A stretch of DNA of 64,000 nucleotides from Verrucomicrobiota bacterium (GTDB lineage Bacteria; Verrucomicrobiota; Verrucomicrobiia; Limisphaerales; J093). Location: assembly GCA_029556615.1 (NCBI GenBank), contig JAKQDD010000162.1, forward strand, positions 1-64,000, read 5' to 3'. Of the stretch, positions 16,848-24,383 are shown piece after piece. The notes under the pieces were generated by a model. It did not search any database. It was not told the origin of the DNA and saw only the letters and a list, made by a program, of their open reading frames with translations. The number at the start of each line of letters is the position of its first letter. Positions within the stretch are counted from its first letter, which is position 1. Both the position numbers and the translations under genes were made by a program.

Positions 16848-16875
16848 AAGATAACATGTTTCACAGCGGGGTCAA
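16848..16875 (-). promoter_or_regulatory. Promoter of the toxin-antitoxin pair
   Basis: On the minus strand TTGACC (16870-16875) and TATCTT (16848-16853) are separated by 16 bp. The first base of the antitoxin start codon is 7 nt from the -10 box. Autoregulation by the antitoxin is likely from family knowledge. Confidence 0.55.
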
Positions 16876-16973
16876 GCAGGCGCGAGGGCTGGGGAGCCCA
16901 TGAATCCAGCTTGAACAGTCCCCTTCGCCCCGGCAGGCTTGCAGCGGACTGAAATGCAGGACCCGAGGTGTTG

Positions 16974-17498
16974 ATGAGCGACAAGGCCGAGAAACTGAAT
17001 CGCCTGTTTGAGATGCTGAGCCAGGAGGCCCGTCACGAGGGGGCCTCGATGCCGGAGCTTTGCCGGGCGATCGTCTCCCGCAAGAACACCGAGAACGCGC
17101 TGGCGTTCTCGAAGGCGCCCTACGCGCGGCGGTGGGTCTTCATGCCCCAATGCCTGAGGGCGCTGGGCAAGTGCCGGGCGGAGGAGCGCGCCTACGAGCA
17201 CGTCTGTGTCCGGTGCGGCGCGTGTCCGGCGGCTGCGATTCACGCCAAGGCGGAGGCGCTGGGCTATGGCGGGGTGAGGATGCTGAAGGGGGGCAGCGCG
17301 GTGATCCGGCTGCTGGACGAGCACAAGCCTCTGGCGGTGCTGGGGGTGGCGTGCGCGTTCGAGGGGGCGATGGGCATGCTCGAGTGTGAGCGCCGCGGGG
17401 TTGCGGTCCAGAGTGTGCTGCTGCTGCGCGATGGGTGCGCGGACACGACCGTCGAGTTGGCGGACGTCTTCGAGACCATGGAGTTCATCCAGCCATGA
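16974..17498 (+). CDS. DUF116-family cysteine-rich protein
   Basis: This 174-residue protein matches the DUF116 pattern. It has six cysteines in its first half, including C78-x2-C81-x2-C84 (CVRCGACPAAAIH), and a C-terminal region with GGSAVIRLL and AVLGVACAFEG. The motif suggests metal or iron-sulfur binding, but no activity is established. The ATG at 16974 follows GAGG at a good distance, whereas a GTG two codons upstream is less likely. The stop overlaps the start of a radical SAM gene (ATGA at 17495-17498), so the two proteins are probably made in equal amounts and work together. Confidence 0.8.
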   Translation: MSDKAEKLNRLFEMLSQEARHEGASMPELCRAIVSRKNTENALAFSKAPYARRWVFMPQCLRALGKCRAEERAYEHVCVRCGACPAAAIHAKAEALGYGGVRMLKGGSAVIRLLDEHKPLAVLGVACAFEGAMGMLECERRGVAVQSVLLLRDGCADTTVELADVFETMEFIQP

Positions 17499-18625
17499 CT
17501 TTGACGGACAAGTTTTTTCTCTGCTATTTCGAGACCACGCGCGCCTGCAATCTGGCCTGCAAGTACTGCATGTCGCGGCCGGAAACGCCGCCGGCCGCCC
17601 CCGAGCTGAGCACGGAGGAGGCGAAGGCCCTCGTGCTCGACGAACTGGCCAAGGTGAGCTCGAACGTGGCAGTCGCCTTCTCGGGAGGCGAATCGCTGTT
17701 GCGCAAGGACATCGATGTCCTCCTGGCCCACACGGCCTCGCTCGGCATGTACAGCTTCATCAACACCAACGGCAAGATCCTCGTCGAGACCGATGCCGTG
17801 CGGCGGTCGATCGCGGCCACCGGCGGCCGGGTGATCTTCGTGCTGCCCATCAACTCCGTGGACGCGGGCGCCAACCGGAGCAGCCGCGACGACGATCCGT
17901 CGACCGTGATGCAGGCGGCCGAGGTCTGTCGCCGGGATGGGGCGGATTACTTCTTCCTGTTGACCGTCTCGAAGGAGAACCTGGAGACCCTGGAGCCGAC
18001 GGTTCGTTTTCTGAAGATGAACCGTGTGCCGATGCTCCGGGCTCCGTTCGTGCCTCGGGGTTCGGGGGCGCAGTATTCCGATCTGGCCTTCGATGCGCGG
18101 GACATGGAACGCGTGATTCACCCGGCGCTGGCGTCGAATCCGCTCTCTTACATTTCGTACACGCCGTTCTTCGCCGACCCCGACGCGCTCGAGGCGGCAT
18201 GGCGGCGCTACGGGGTGAAGATCGAGGGGCTCGGCTGCCAGGCTGGCCGCTCGTTTGCCGCCGTGGGAGCCGAGGGCGCAGTTGCGCCCTGCGTGCAGCT
18301 GCTCGACTCCGCGGCCACGGTGGGCAATGTTCGCGACACGCCGCTCTCCGCCCTGATCGGCCGCCACCCGACCTTCGAGGCGCTCCGGCGGCGGGACGGG
18401 AACCTGAAGGGCCGGTGCGGGATATGTCGCTACCGGGAGAGCTGCGGGGGGTGTCGCGCCCTGGCGTACTATCAGAGCGGCGATCTCTTCGCCGAGGATC
18501 CCACCTGCTTTTTCCAGCCGCAGGACCGGTCGACGCGGTGCGATCTCGAGACGCTCGAGACCGCGCAGTTGGCGAAGTTCATCGAGTACCTCAAGTACAA
18601 CAAGCCCTGGAACGTCCTGTTCTAG
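17495..18625 (+). CDS. Radical SAM/SPASM-domain protein
   Basis: This 376-residue enzyme has the radical SAM cluster motif C18-x3-C22-x2-C25 (ACNLACKYC) and the SAM-binding SGGE (63-66). Its C-terminal SPASM-type cysteine region includes CGICRYRESCGGCR, for auxiliary Fe-S clusters. SPASM proteins modify peptides or finish cofactors such as heme d1 and PQQ. No short precursor peptide gene was found beside it, so peptide maturation is not supported here. It is coupled to a DUF116 gene upstream. The TAG stop lies in TCTAGCGAGGCGCC, the edge of a repeat that fills the gap to the next gene. Confidence 0.88.
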   Translation: MTLTDKFFLCYFETTRACNLACKYCMSRPETPPAAPELSTEEAKALVLDELAKVSSNVAVAFSGGESLLRKDIDVLLAHTASLGMYSFINTNGKILVETDAVRRSIAATGGRVIFVLPINSVDAGANRSSRDDDPSTVMQAAEVCRRDGADYFFLLTVSKENLETLEPTVRFLKMNRVPMLRAPFVPRGSGAQYSDLAFDARDMERVIHPALASNPLSYISYTPFFADPDALEAAWRRYGVKIEGLGCQAGRSFAAVGAEGAVAPCVQLLDSAATVGNVRDTPLSALIGRHPTFEALRRRDGNLKGRCGICRYRESCGGCRALAYYQSGDLFAEDPTCFFQPQDRSTRCDLETLETAQLAKFIEYLKYNKPWNVLF

Positions 18626-18862
18626 CGAGGCGCCACCTTAGACCCAGTCGAGTCCCCAGGCACATGAAGACCCTGCTGTGCTTGCCCACCCCTCTTCCGC
18701 GCCTCGCTAATGTGGAGTCCTCGACGAAAGAAGGGAAGGCTTGGAGCAGAAGGGGCCAAGACTTGACCTGTTGACCCCATGTTCCACAAGTCGAGGACTC
18801 TAGCGAGGCGCCGCCTCAGACAAAACCTCGTTCGCGGTTGCATGAACCTGAGGACTCGACTT
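18621..18862 (-). repeat. Composite family A repeat, copy A4, spanning a whole intergenic gap
   Basis: TCTAGCGAGGCGCC occurs twice as a direct repeat (18621 and 18800), followed by RCCTYAGAC in both. The A core (18700-18814) lies between, with TGTGGAGTCCTCGAC and CTTGACCTGTTGACCCCATG. The repeat contains the stop codon of the radical SAM gene and the ATG start of the next gene (18842). Confidence 0.85.
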
Positions 18863-20032
18863 GATTCAACGCGCGCCCCGCTCTCCTGGGATGTGATCGT
18901 TGTGGGCGGGGGCCCTTGCGGCGCGGCAGCGGCGTGGTCGCTGGCCGGGCGCGGGTGGCGGGTGGGGTTGGTCGACCGTCAGGCGTTTCCGCGCGAGAAG
19001 GTCTGCGGCGATGCCTTGTTGCCGGATGCGCTCCATGCCCTGCGCCGGCTGGCCCTGGCGGACGAGGTTTTCAAGGCCGGCCACCGCGTCAGCAGTCTCT
19101 CGATCGTCACGCCGGGCGGCCGCGAATTGCGTGTTCCCGGCGAGTTTCTCACCCTGCGGCGGGAGGTGCTGGATGCGATCCTGCATCGCGGGGCGGTGCG
19201 AGCCGGGGCGGAAGCGATTCAGGCCGAGGCGGTCGCGGTGTTCGAGACGGGCCGGCGCGTGCGGGTCGAGTTCCGATCGCTGCCGCCGATCGAGGCGCGA
19301 ACGTGCATCCTGGCGACCGGAGCCGAGACCCGTTTGGTGCAGGCGTTCGAGGGGGTCGCGCCGGTGCCGCCCACGGCCATCGCCTCGCGACGGTACATCC
19401 GGTCCGGGCATTCGCTGGACCGGCTCATGGTGACCTACGATCGAGGGCTTGGACCGGCCTACGCCTGGATCTTCCCGTTGGGCGGCGGCTGGTTCAACGT
19501 GGGGGTTGGCAGTCTTTGGGGTGCACGGCTCGCGCGGGATCATCCGGCGCTCTTTGACCGGTTCACGGCTCTCTGCCCCGAGGCGCGGGCCGTGATGGCG
19601 GCGGGCGAAGCATCGGGGCCGCTGCGCTCGGCGCCGCTCCGCTGCGGTCTGGACGAGCGTGTCCTGCGGCCTGGCCGGCTTTGCCTGGCGGCCGGGGAAC
19701 TGGCCGCTTCGACCTTCCCGTTCACGGGCGAAGGCATCGGCAAGGCCCTCGAGACCGGTCTGCTGGCAGCCGAGGCCGTCGGCGGCTTTCTCTCCGGGGA
19801 CGAGCGGGGTCTCGAGGCCTATGGTCCGGCGGTGCGGCAGCTCGAGCCGAAGTACCGCGCGTATCATGCGGCGCACCGGCTGTTGAACCATCCCCGGCTC
19901 ATGGAACTCGCCGCCTGGCGGCTGAACCGGAGTCCCTGGCTGGCGGCGCGTCTGGCGGCGGTGCTGCGGGAGGAGGAGGACCCGAGGGCGCTGTTCTCCG
20001 TATCGGGCCTGTTGACCTCGTTCTTCCGTTGA
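18842..20032 (+). CDS. Geranylgeranyl-reductase-type FAD-dependent oxidoreductase
   Basis: This 396-residue flavoprotein has the Rossmann FAD motif VIVVGGGPCGAAAAWSLAGR (18-37) and FPREKVCGD (49-57), which is diagnostic of the geranylgeranyl reductase/halogenase-like group. A second FAD contact lies in CLAAGELAASTFPFTGEGIG. Members reduce isoprenoid chains or modify quinones and lipids; the substrate is unknown. The only good start codon, ATG 18842, lies inside a family A repeat, so the first 8-10 residues are repeat-encoded. The conserved domain begins at residue 15 and would not be affected. Confidence 0.85.
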   Translation: MNLRTRLDSTRAPLSWDVIVVGGGPCGAAAAWSLAGRGWRVGLVDRQAFPREKVCGDALLPDALHALRRLALADEVFKAGHRVSSLSIVTPGGRELRVPGEFLTLRREVLDAILHRGAVRAGAEAIQAEAVAVFETGRRVRVEFRSLPPIEARTCILATGAETRLVQAFEGVAPVPPTAIASRRYIRSGHSLDRLMVTYDRGLGPAYAWIFPLGGGWFNVGVGSLWGARLARDHPALFDRFTALCPEARAVMAAGEASGPLRSAPLRCGLDERVLRPGRLCLAAGELAASTFPFTGEGIGKALETGLLAAEAVGGFLSGDERGLEAYGPAVRQLEPKYRAYHAAHRLLNHPRLMELAAWRLNRSPWLAARLAAVLREEEDPRALFSVSGLLTSFFR

Positions 20033-20099
20033 GAACGCACAGCTTCGGCACACGACCAGCTTCTTCAGGGACAGGAATAGGGGGACAGGTTCGAAGTTC

Positions 20100-20198
20100 G
20101 CCCCCGGAGCCGACACCGCACGCGCCGATCAAGGCCAAAACCCATCAGGAGCCGATGGCGCACGTTCGAGCCCCAGGCGTCAGGCGAGCATCCGGGTC
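20100..20198 (+). repeat. Family D upstream element, copy D2
   Basis: CCCCCGGAGCCGACACCGCA opens the block and AGGCGAGCATCCGGG closes it. It is 80 percent or more similar by eye to the reverse complement of 56822-56918. It ends about 15 bp before the TTGACA box of the next gene. Confidence 0.85.
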
Positions 20199-20210
20199 CC
20201 TCTTTCGCCA

Positions 20211-20239
20211 TTGACAAAAACAAAGTACTAAATTAATTC
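20211..20239 (+). promoter_or_regulatory. Candidate promoter of the DUF4143 ATPase gene
   Basis: A perfect TTGACA (20211-20216) is followed after 17 bp by TAATTC (20234-20239) in a markedly AT-rich stretch. The start codon is at 20247, so this would also give a very short leader. Confidence 0.5.
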
Positions 20240-20246
20240 TGTCAAC

Positions 20247-21434
20247 ATGTTCTGGGAAAGGACCTTGGCGCCTGTTTTCGACCGGGTACGCAGGCAGTTC
20301 CCCGCGGTGCTCGTCACCGGCCCGCGCCAGTCCGGTAAGACCACATTTCTCCGTCATGAAGCTCCCGATGCCGCCTATGTGTCCTTTGATGAACCGCTTG
20401 AGCGTCAGTTCGCCACGGTCGATCCCCACGGCTTCCTCAACCGGTTCCAGGACCGCGCCGTGGTTCTGGACGAGGTTCAGTATGTGCCCACGCTGTTCAG
20501 CCATCTGAAGACCCGGATCGACGCCCAGCGCCAGCGGCACGGACGATTCCTGATGAGCGGTTCTCAACAGTTTCAGTTGATGCGTCAGGTGAGCGACTCA
20601 CTCGCGGGGCGCGTTGCGCTCCTCGAACTGCTGCCGTTCGCCGGGATCGAAATCCTCCCGCATGCGCCGCTCGATCTTCCACAGTTGCTCTGGCGCGGGG
20701 GATATCCTTCGGTGGTGATTGAGCCGGCGGTTCGCGAGATCTGGCTCAACAGTTATCTGCACACGTACGTCGAGCGCGACGTGCGGTCATTGCAGTCGGT
20801 GAAGGACCTGCGGACCTTCGAGATGTTCCTGGGGCTGTGTGCCGCCCGCCACGGACAGGAGTTGAATCTGGCCGAGCTTGGCCGGCATTGCGGTGTCACG
20901 CAACCCACCTGCAAGGCTTGGATGTCGGTTCTTGAAGCCTCGTACCTCGTTTGGGCCCTGCCTCCGTTTCACCGGAATCTGGGGAAACGCCTCGTGAAGA
21001 CTCCCAGGACGTACTTCCTCGACTCCGCGCTGGCGGCCCACTTGACCCGGCAACCCGGGGCCGAGGCTCTTTGGCACGGGGCGATGGGTGGGATGTTCTT
21101 CGAGGGCTGGGTGGTGACAGAGGCGGTGAAAGCCTTCGCGTCGGCGGGACGGCGACCGGATCTGTACTTTTGGCGTTCGCATGACGGTCTCGAGGTGGAT
21201 CTGCTCATCGGAGCGGGGGGAAAGTACATCCCGGTCGAGATCAAACAGACGGCCACACCGCTGCCGGGCCACGCCCAGGGTCTGTCACGGCTCTGTCAGT
21301 GGATGGGGACCGACGCCGGCGCGCCGCTGTTGGTCTGCGCGGTGGCACGGTCCACGGCGTTGCCTCACCGTGTGACCGCCCTGCCCTGGCGTGAGTTCCC
21401 GGGGTGGCTGTGCGACCGTCTTCGGGAGAATTGA
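20247..21434 (+). CDS. AAA-family ATPase with DUF4143 domain
   Basis: This 395-residue protein has Walker A GPRQSGKTT (25-33) and Walker B VVLDEVQ (72-78). A sensor-like FLMSGSQQF follows, and the C-terminal DUF4143 region includes YLHTYVERDVRSL and a PD-(D/E)XK-like stretch DLYFWRSHDGLEVDLLI...PVEIKQT. That arrangement is typical of the AAA_14/DUF4143 family, which is often scattered and strain-variable. The role is unknown, and DNA or nucleic-acid processing is only inferred. The gene is a single unit behind a family D element and an AT-rich promoter. Confidence 0.9.
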   Translation: MFWERTLAPVFDRVRRQFPAVLVTGPRQSGKTTFLRHEAPDAAYVSFDEPLERQFATVDPHGFLNRFQDRAVVLDEVQYVPTLFSHLKTRIDAQRQRHGRFLMSGSQQFQLMRQVSDSLAGRVALLELLPFAGIEILPHAPLDLPQLLWRGGYPSVVIEPAVREIWLNSYLHTYVERDVRSLQSVKDLRTFEMFLGLCAARHGQELNLAELGRHCGVTQPTCKAWMSVLEASYLVWALPPFHRNLGKRLVKTPRTYFLDSALAAHLTRQPGAEALWHGAMGGMFFEGWVVTEAVKAFASAGRRPDLYFWRSHDGLEVDLLIGAGGKYIPVEIKQTATPLPGHAQGLSRLCQWMGTDAGAPLLVCAVARSTALPHRVTALPWREFPGWLCDRLREN

Positions 21435-21459
21435 TGAGGGGGCGGCTTTCCCCCGCGGC

Positions 21460-22572
21460 ATGATGGTCATGGCGAACGGACCGATGATGACCTCTCGAGA
21501 ACGCGTCTTGACGGCCTTCGCGCACGAGGAGCCCGATCGCGTGCCGCGGTGGTGCGGCGCGTCCCCGGAGTTCCTCGAGAAGGCAAAGCGCCAGTTGGGG
21601 CTTTCGGACACGGAAGCCCTGCTCGTCCGGTTTGGCGATGACTTCCGTCGGGTCCATGCCCGGTATGCCGGGCCGGCCGCGTTCAGCCCTGACCGGGACC
21701 TCTCGCCCGGCGCCATTTCCCGCTCGCCATTCGGCGTCGAGCGGCACGGATTCGGTTGTGGCATGCCGACATCGACGCCGCTGGCGGGGGCGACGCTGCG
21801 GCAGGTGGAATCCTACCCGTGGCCCGATCCGGGCTGGATGGATGTGTCGCGGCTCCGGGAGGAAGCGCTCGCGTGGGGCGGGCGTTATGCGATCCTGGGC
21901 GGCGACTGGTCGCCCTACTGGCATGATGCGCTCGATCTGCTCGGCATGGAGAGCCTGATGATCCGGATGACGGAGGACCCGGCGGTGGTTGATGCGGTTC
22001 TCGGACGCGTCGTGGACTACTACTTCGAGGTGAGCCGGCGCCTCTTCGACGCTGCGGCGGACGTGATCGATGTCTTCTTCCTGGGCAATGACTTCGGCAG
22101 CCGGCAGGGACCCTTGATCAGCCCGCGGGCATTCGATCGGTTCCTGTTGCCGCCGTTGCGACGGCTGATCGGGCTGGGGCACGACTATGGGCTGAAGGTG
22201 CAGCTGCATTGCTGCGGGGGGTACGAGCCGCTGATCCCCTCGATGGTGGCGGCGGGGCTGGACGGTCTGCATGCCGTGCAGCCGGGTTGCCGGGGGATGG
22301 ACCTGCGCTTGTTAAAGGCCCGCTACGGCGACCGGATCCTGTTCAACGGCGCGATCGATTCGCAGCACGTGCTGATCGAAGGCACGCCGGCCAGCGTGCG
22401 GCAGAACGTGCGCGAGGTGGTGTCGATCCTTGCGCCCGGCGGCGGCTATGTGGCCGGCGCCAGCCACGACTACATCCTCGAAGAAACGCCGGTGGAGAAC
22501 GTCGTCGCCATGTTCGACGCGATCGAGGAATTCGGCCGGTATCCGGTGCCGTCGGACCCCATGCGACTGTAG
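21460..22572 (+). CDS. Uroporphyrinogen-decarboxylase-like (UroD/MtaA family) protein
   Basis: This roughly 370-residue protein of the UroD superfamily shows MTSRERVLTAFAHEEPDRVP at its start. It has the barrel motifs GNDFGSRQGPLISPRAF, LKVQLHCCGGYEPLIPSMV (with a metal-type HCCG), GLDGLHAVQPGCRGMDL and GGGYVAGASHDYILEETPVE. The lack of a heme pathway context and the divergence from HemE suggest a methyltransferase or demethylase role rather than heme synthesis. The start is uncertain: ATG codons at 21460, 21463, 21469, 21484 and 21487 are all in frame, and 21484 or 21487 gives the usual family N-terminus. The TAG stop lies in the GTAGCC of a B-variant repeat. Confidence 0.82.
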   Translation: MMVMANGPMMTSRERVLTAFAHEEPDRVPRWCGASPEFLEKAKRQLGLSDTEALLVRFGDDFRRVHARYAGPAAFSPDRDLSPGAISRSPFGVERHGFGCGMPTSTPLAGATLRQVESYPWPDPGWMDVSRLREEALAWGGRYAILGGDWSPYWHDALDLLGMESLMIRMTEDPAVVDAVLGRVVDYYFEVSRRLFDAAADVIDVFFLGNDFGSRQGPLISPRAFDRFLLPPLRRLIGLGHDYGLKVQLHCCGGYEPLIPSMVAAGLDGLHAVQPGCRGMDLRLLKARYGDRILFNGAIDSQHVLIEGTPASVRQNVREVVSILAPGGGYVAGASHDYILEETPVENVVAMFDAIEEFGRYPVPSDPMRL

Positions 22573-22661
22573 CCGCGGGGCGGTGACCGCGGCGGGTCCC
22601 AAGGGGGCTGTGGTCGGTCCTCGGTCCTCGGCCCCGCGCCGCCCTCACCGCGGGCGGCTAC
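22569..22661 (+). repeat. Family B variant repeat
   Basis: It begins GTAGCCGCGGGGCGGTGACC and ends CCGCGGGCGGCTAC, so the ends GTAGCCGC and GCGGCTAC are inverted. The first TAG is the stop of the UroD-like gene. It fills the gap to the convergent mpl gene. Confidence 0.7.
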
Positions 22662-22676
22662 AGGATGAAGCCCGGG

Positions 22677-24080
22677 TCAGCCGCGGCGGGTTTGCAGGCG
22701 GGCCAGGAGTTTTTCGTGGAGGTTGCCGAACCCGCCATTGCTGAAGATGCAGACCACGTCGCCGCCAACGGTATGGCGCGCGAGGTGATCGACGATGGTA
22801 TCGACATCGGGCAGGTAATAGGCGGGGCGGCCGTTGGCCCCGAGATCGCGCATCAGGCGTTCGGGATCGAGACGGTGCTCGGGACTGAGGAGTTCGAGGC
22901 GGGCGACCTGTGCGATCACGACGCAGGAGGCCTCGTCGAAGGCGCTGACCAATCGCTCTTGAAACACGTTGCGGCGGGTCGTGTTGGTCCGGGGCTCGAA
23001 CACGGCCCAGACGCGCTCGCTGGGATAGCGGAGCCGGACGGCCCGCAGCGTCTCCCGGATGGCGGTCGGGTGATGTCCGAAGTCGTCGATGACCACCACG
23101 CCGCCGGCGATGCCGCGGACTTCCTGGCGGCGTTTGACTCCCTTGAAGGTCGAGAACCCGGCTTGGATCTGGTGGTTGGTGAGACCGCAGTGGCGGGCGG
23201 CGGCGATGACCGCGAGGGCGTTGCGCACGTTGAACTCGCCCACCAGATCGAGGTGGTACCGGTGATTGGGCGTGTCGAATTGGGAGGCCGTGGCCCCCAG
23301 GCGGACGCCGGTGGCGCGCCAGTGGTTGGCCTCGCCCAATCCAAAGCGTTTGACCGGACACGGCGCGTCGGCGAGCAGGCCGGCCAGGTTCGGATCGTCG
23401 CCGTTGGCCAGGACCAGGCCGTTCCGCGGGATGATCCGGATCAGGTGCGCGAACGAGCGCTGGATGTCGGCCAGGTCGTGGAAGATATCGGCATGATCGA
23501 ACTCGAGGTTGTTCAGCACCGCGACTTCCGGCAGGTAGTGAACGAACTTGCTGCGCTTGTCAAAGAAGGCGGTGTCGTACTCGTCGCCTTCGATGACGAA
23601 CCACTCGCTGTCGGTGAATCGGGCGCCCCGGCTGAAGTTCAGCGGGATGCCGCCGATGACGAAGCTGGGGTTCAGGCCGTTATGATCGAGCACCCAGGCG
23701 AGCAAGGCGGTCGTGGTGGTCTTGCCGTGCGTGCCGGCGACCACCACCGAGCGCCGGCCGCGGATGAAGCACTCGCGGAGCAGCTCCGGGATCGAGCAAT
23801 ACCGGAGCTTGCGATCCAGGATCGCCTCCGCCTCGGGGTTGCCCCGGGAAATCGCATTGCCGATCACGACCAGATCCGGCGCCGGCGTCAGGTTCCCCTC
23901 CGCGTATCCGTGCAGGACCCGGATTCCGTGCTCCTCGAGGAACGTCGACATGGGCGGGTAGACGTTCTGATCCGAACCGCTCACCTGGTATCCGCGCTCC
24001 TTGAGGGCGGCGGCGGTCGAGGCCATCAGCGTGCCGCAAATGCCGACGAAATGAACCGATTGAATCTCCGCGGACAACAT
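22677..24080 (-). CDS. mpl: UDP-N-acetylmuramate:L-Ala-gamma-D-Glu-meso-DAP ligase
   Basis: This cytoplasmic Mur-type ligase recycles the cell-wall tripeptide onto UDP-MurNAc. The 467-residue protein has the ATP loop AGTHGKTTTT (115-124), and IEGDEYDTAFFDKRSKF (163-179) and NLEFDHADIF (191-200). The long EYDTAFFDKRSKF block separates Mpl from MurC. The meso-DAP ligand implies Gram-negative type peptidoglycan and a muropeptide recycling route. The start ATG at 24080 gives the family N-terminus (HFVGICGT at 10-17). It is a single gene, convergent with the UroD-like gene. Confidence 0.93.
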   Translation of the reverse strand: MLSAEIQSVHFVGICGTLMASTAAALKERGYQVSGSDQNVYPPMSTFLEEHGIRVLHGYAEGNLTPAPDLVVIGNAISRGNPEAEAILDRKLRYCSIPELLRECFIRGRRSVVVAGTHGKTTTTALLAWVLDHNGLNPSFVIGGIPLNFSRGARFTDSEWFVIEGDEYDTAFFDKRSKFVHYLPEVAVLNNLEFDHADIFHDLADIQRSFAHLIRIIPRNGLVLANGDDPNLAGLLADAPCPVKRFGLGEANHWRATGVRLGATASQFDTPNHRYHLDLVGEFNVRNALAVIAAARHCGLTNHQIQAGFSTFKGVKRRQEVRGIAGGVVVIDDFGHHPTAIRETLRAVRLRYPSERVWAVFEPRTNTTRRNVFQERLVSAFDEASCVVIAQVARLELLSPEHRLDPERLMRDLGANGRPAYYLPDVDTIVDHLARHTVGGDVVCIFSNGGFGNLHEKLLARLQTRRG

Positions 24081-24114
24081 GCCGTCATGATGCCGCGGTG
24101 ACGGGCGCTGAAAA

Positions 24115-24345
24115 GGCGAAACTGCCTTGTCCCAGGCTGCGCTGGGAAAAGAAGGCTCGCCTGCGGCGAGCAGGCGTTCGCGAACACCGATCGCGGCATC
24201 GAGTCCAGGCGCCGGTTCTTCTCTCCCCCGGCGACCACGGAGCTGCCTGTCCGCCGTAGCTTCAGCGGAGGCGGAAGCCTTGGCGAAGGGGGGAGTGGGG
24301 TGCCCAGGCGTGCGCTGACACAGGCCCCTCCTTTCCCCGCCGGTA
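24115..24345 (-). repeat. Composite intergenic repeat (C and E blocks)
   Basis: The C block (about 24120-24240) carries CCCAGGCTGCGCTGGGAAAA, the palindrome GGCTCGCCTGCGGCGAGC and CCGATCGCGGCATCGAGTCC. The E block follows with GACCACGGAGCTGCCTGTCC and GCCTTGGCGAAGGGGGGAGT. Both are shared with 9765-9950 in the opposite orientation. No gene is seen in this gap of about 300 bp. Confidence 0.65.
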
Positions 24346-24383
24346 GCTTCTCACCGGCCCAGGGGTGAACCTGGAACCAGCCC

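Noticed and set aside
20085-20110. GGTTCGAA stretch resembling a tRNA T-loop
   Set aside because: No acceptor, D or anticodon stems can be drawn around it. It is a GC-rich run next to a family D element.
16144-21434. Defence island built around the PIN/Phd pair and DUF4143 ATPase
   Set aside because: Other genes between them are metabolic (DUF116, radical SAM, flavoprotein) and no nuclease, helicase or phage-sensing gene accompanies them. A single toxin-antitoxin pair is not enough.
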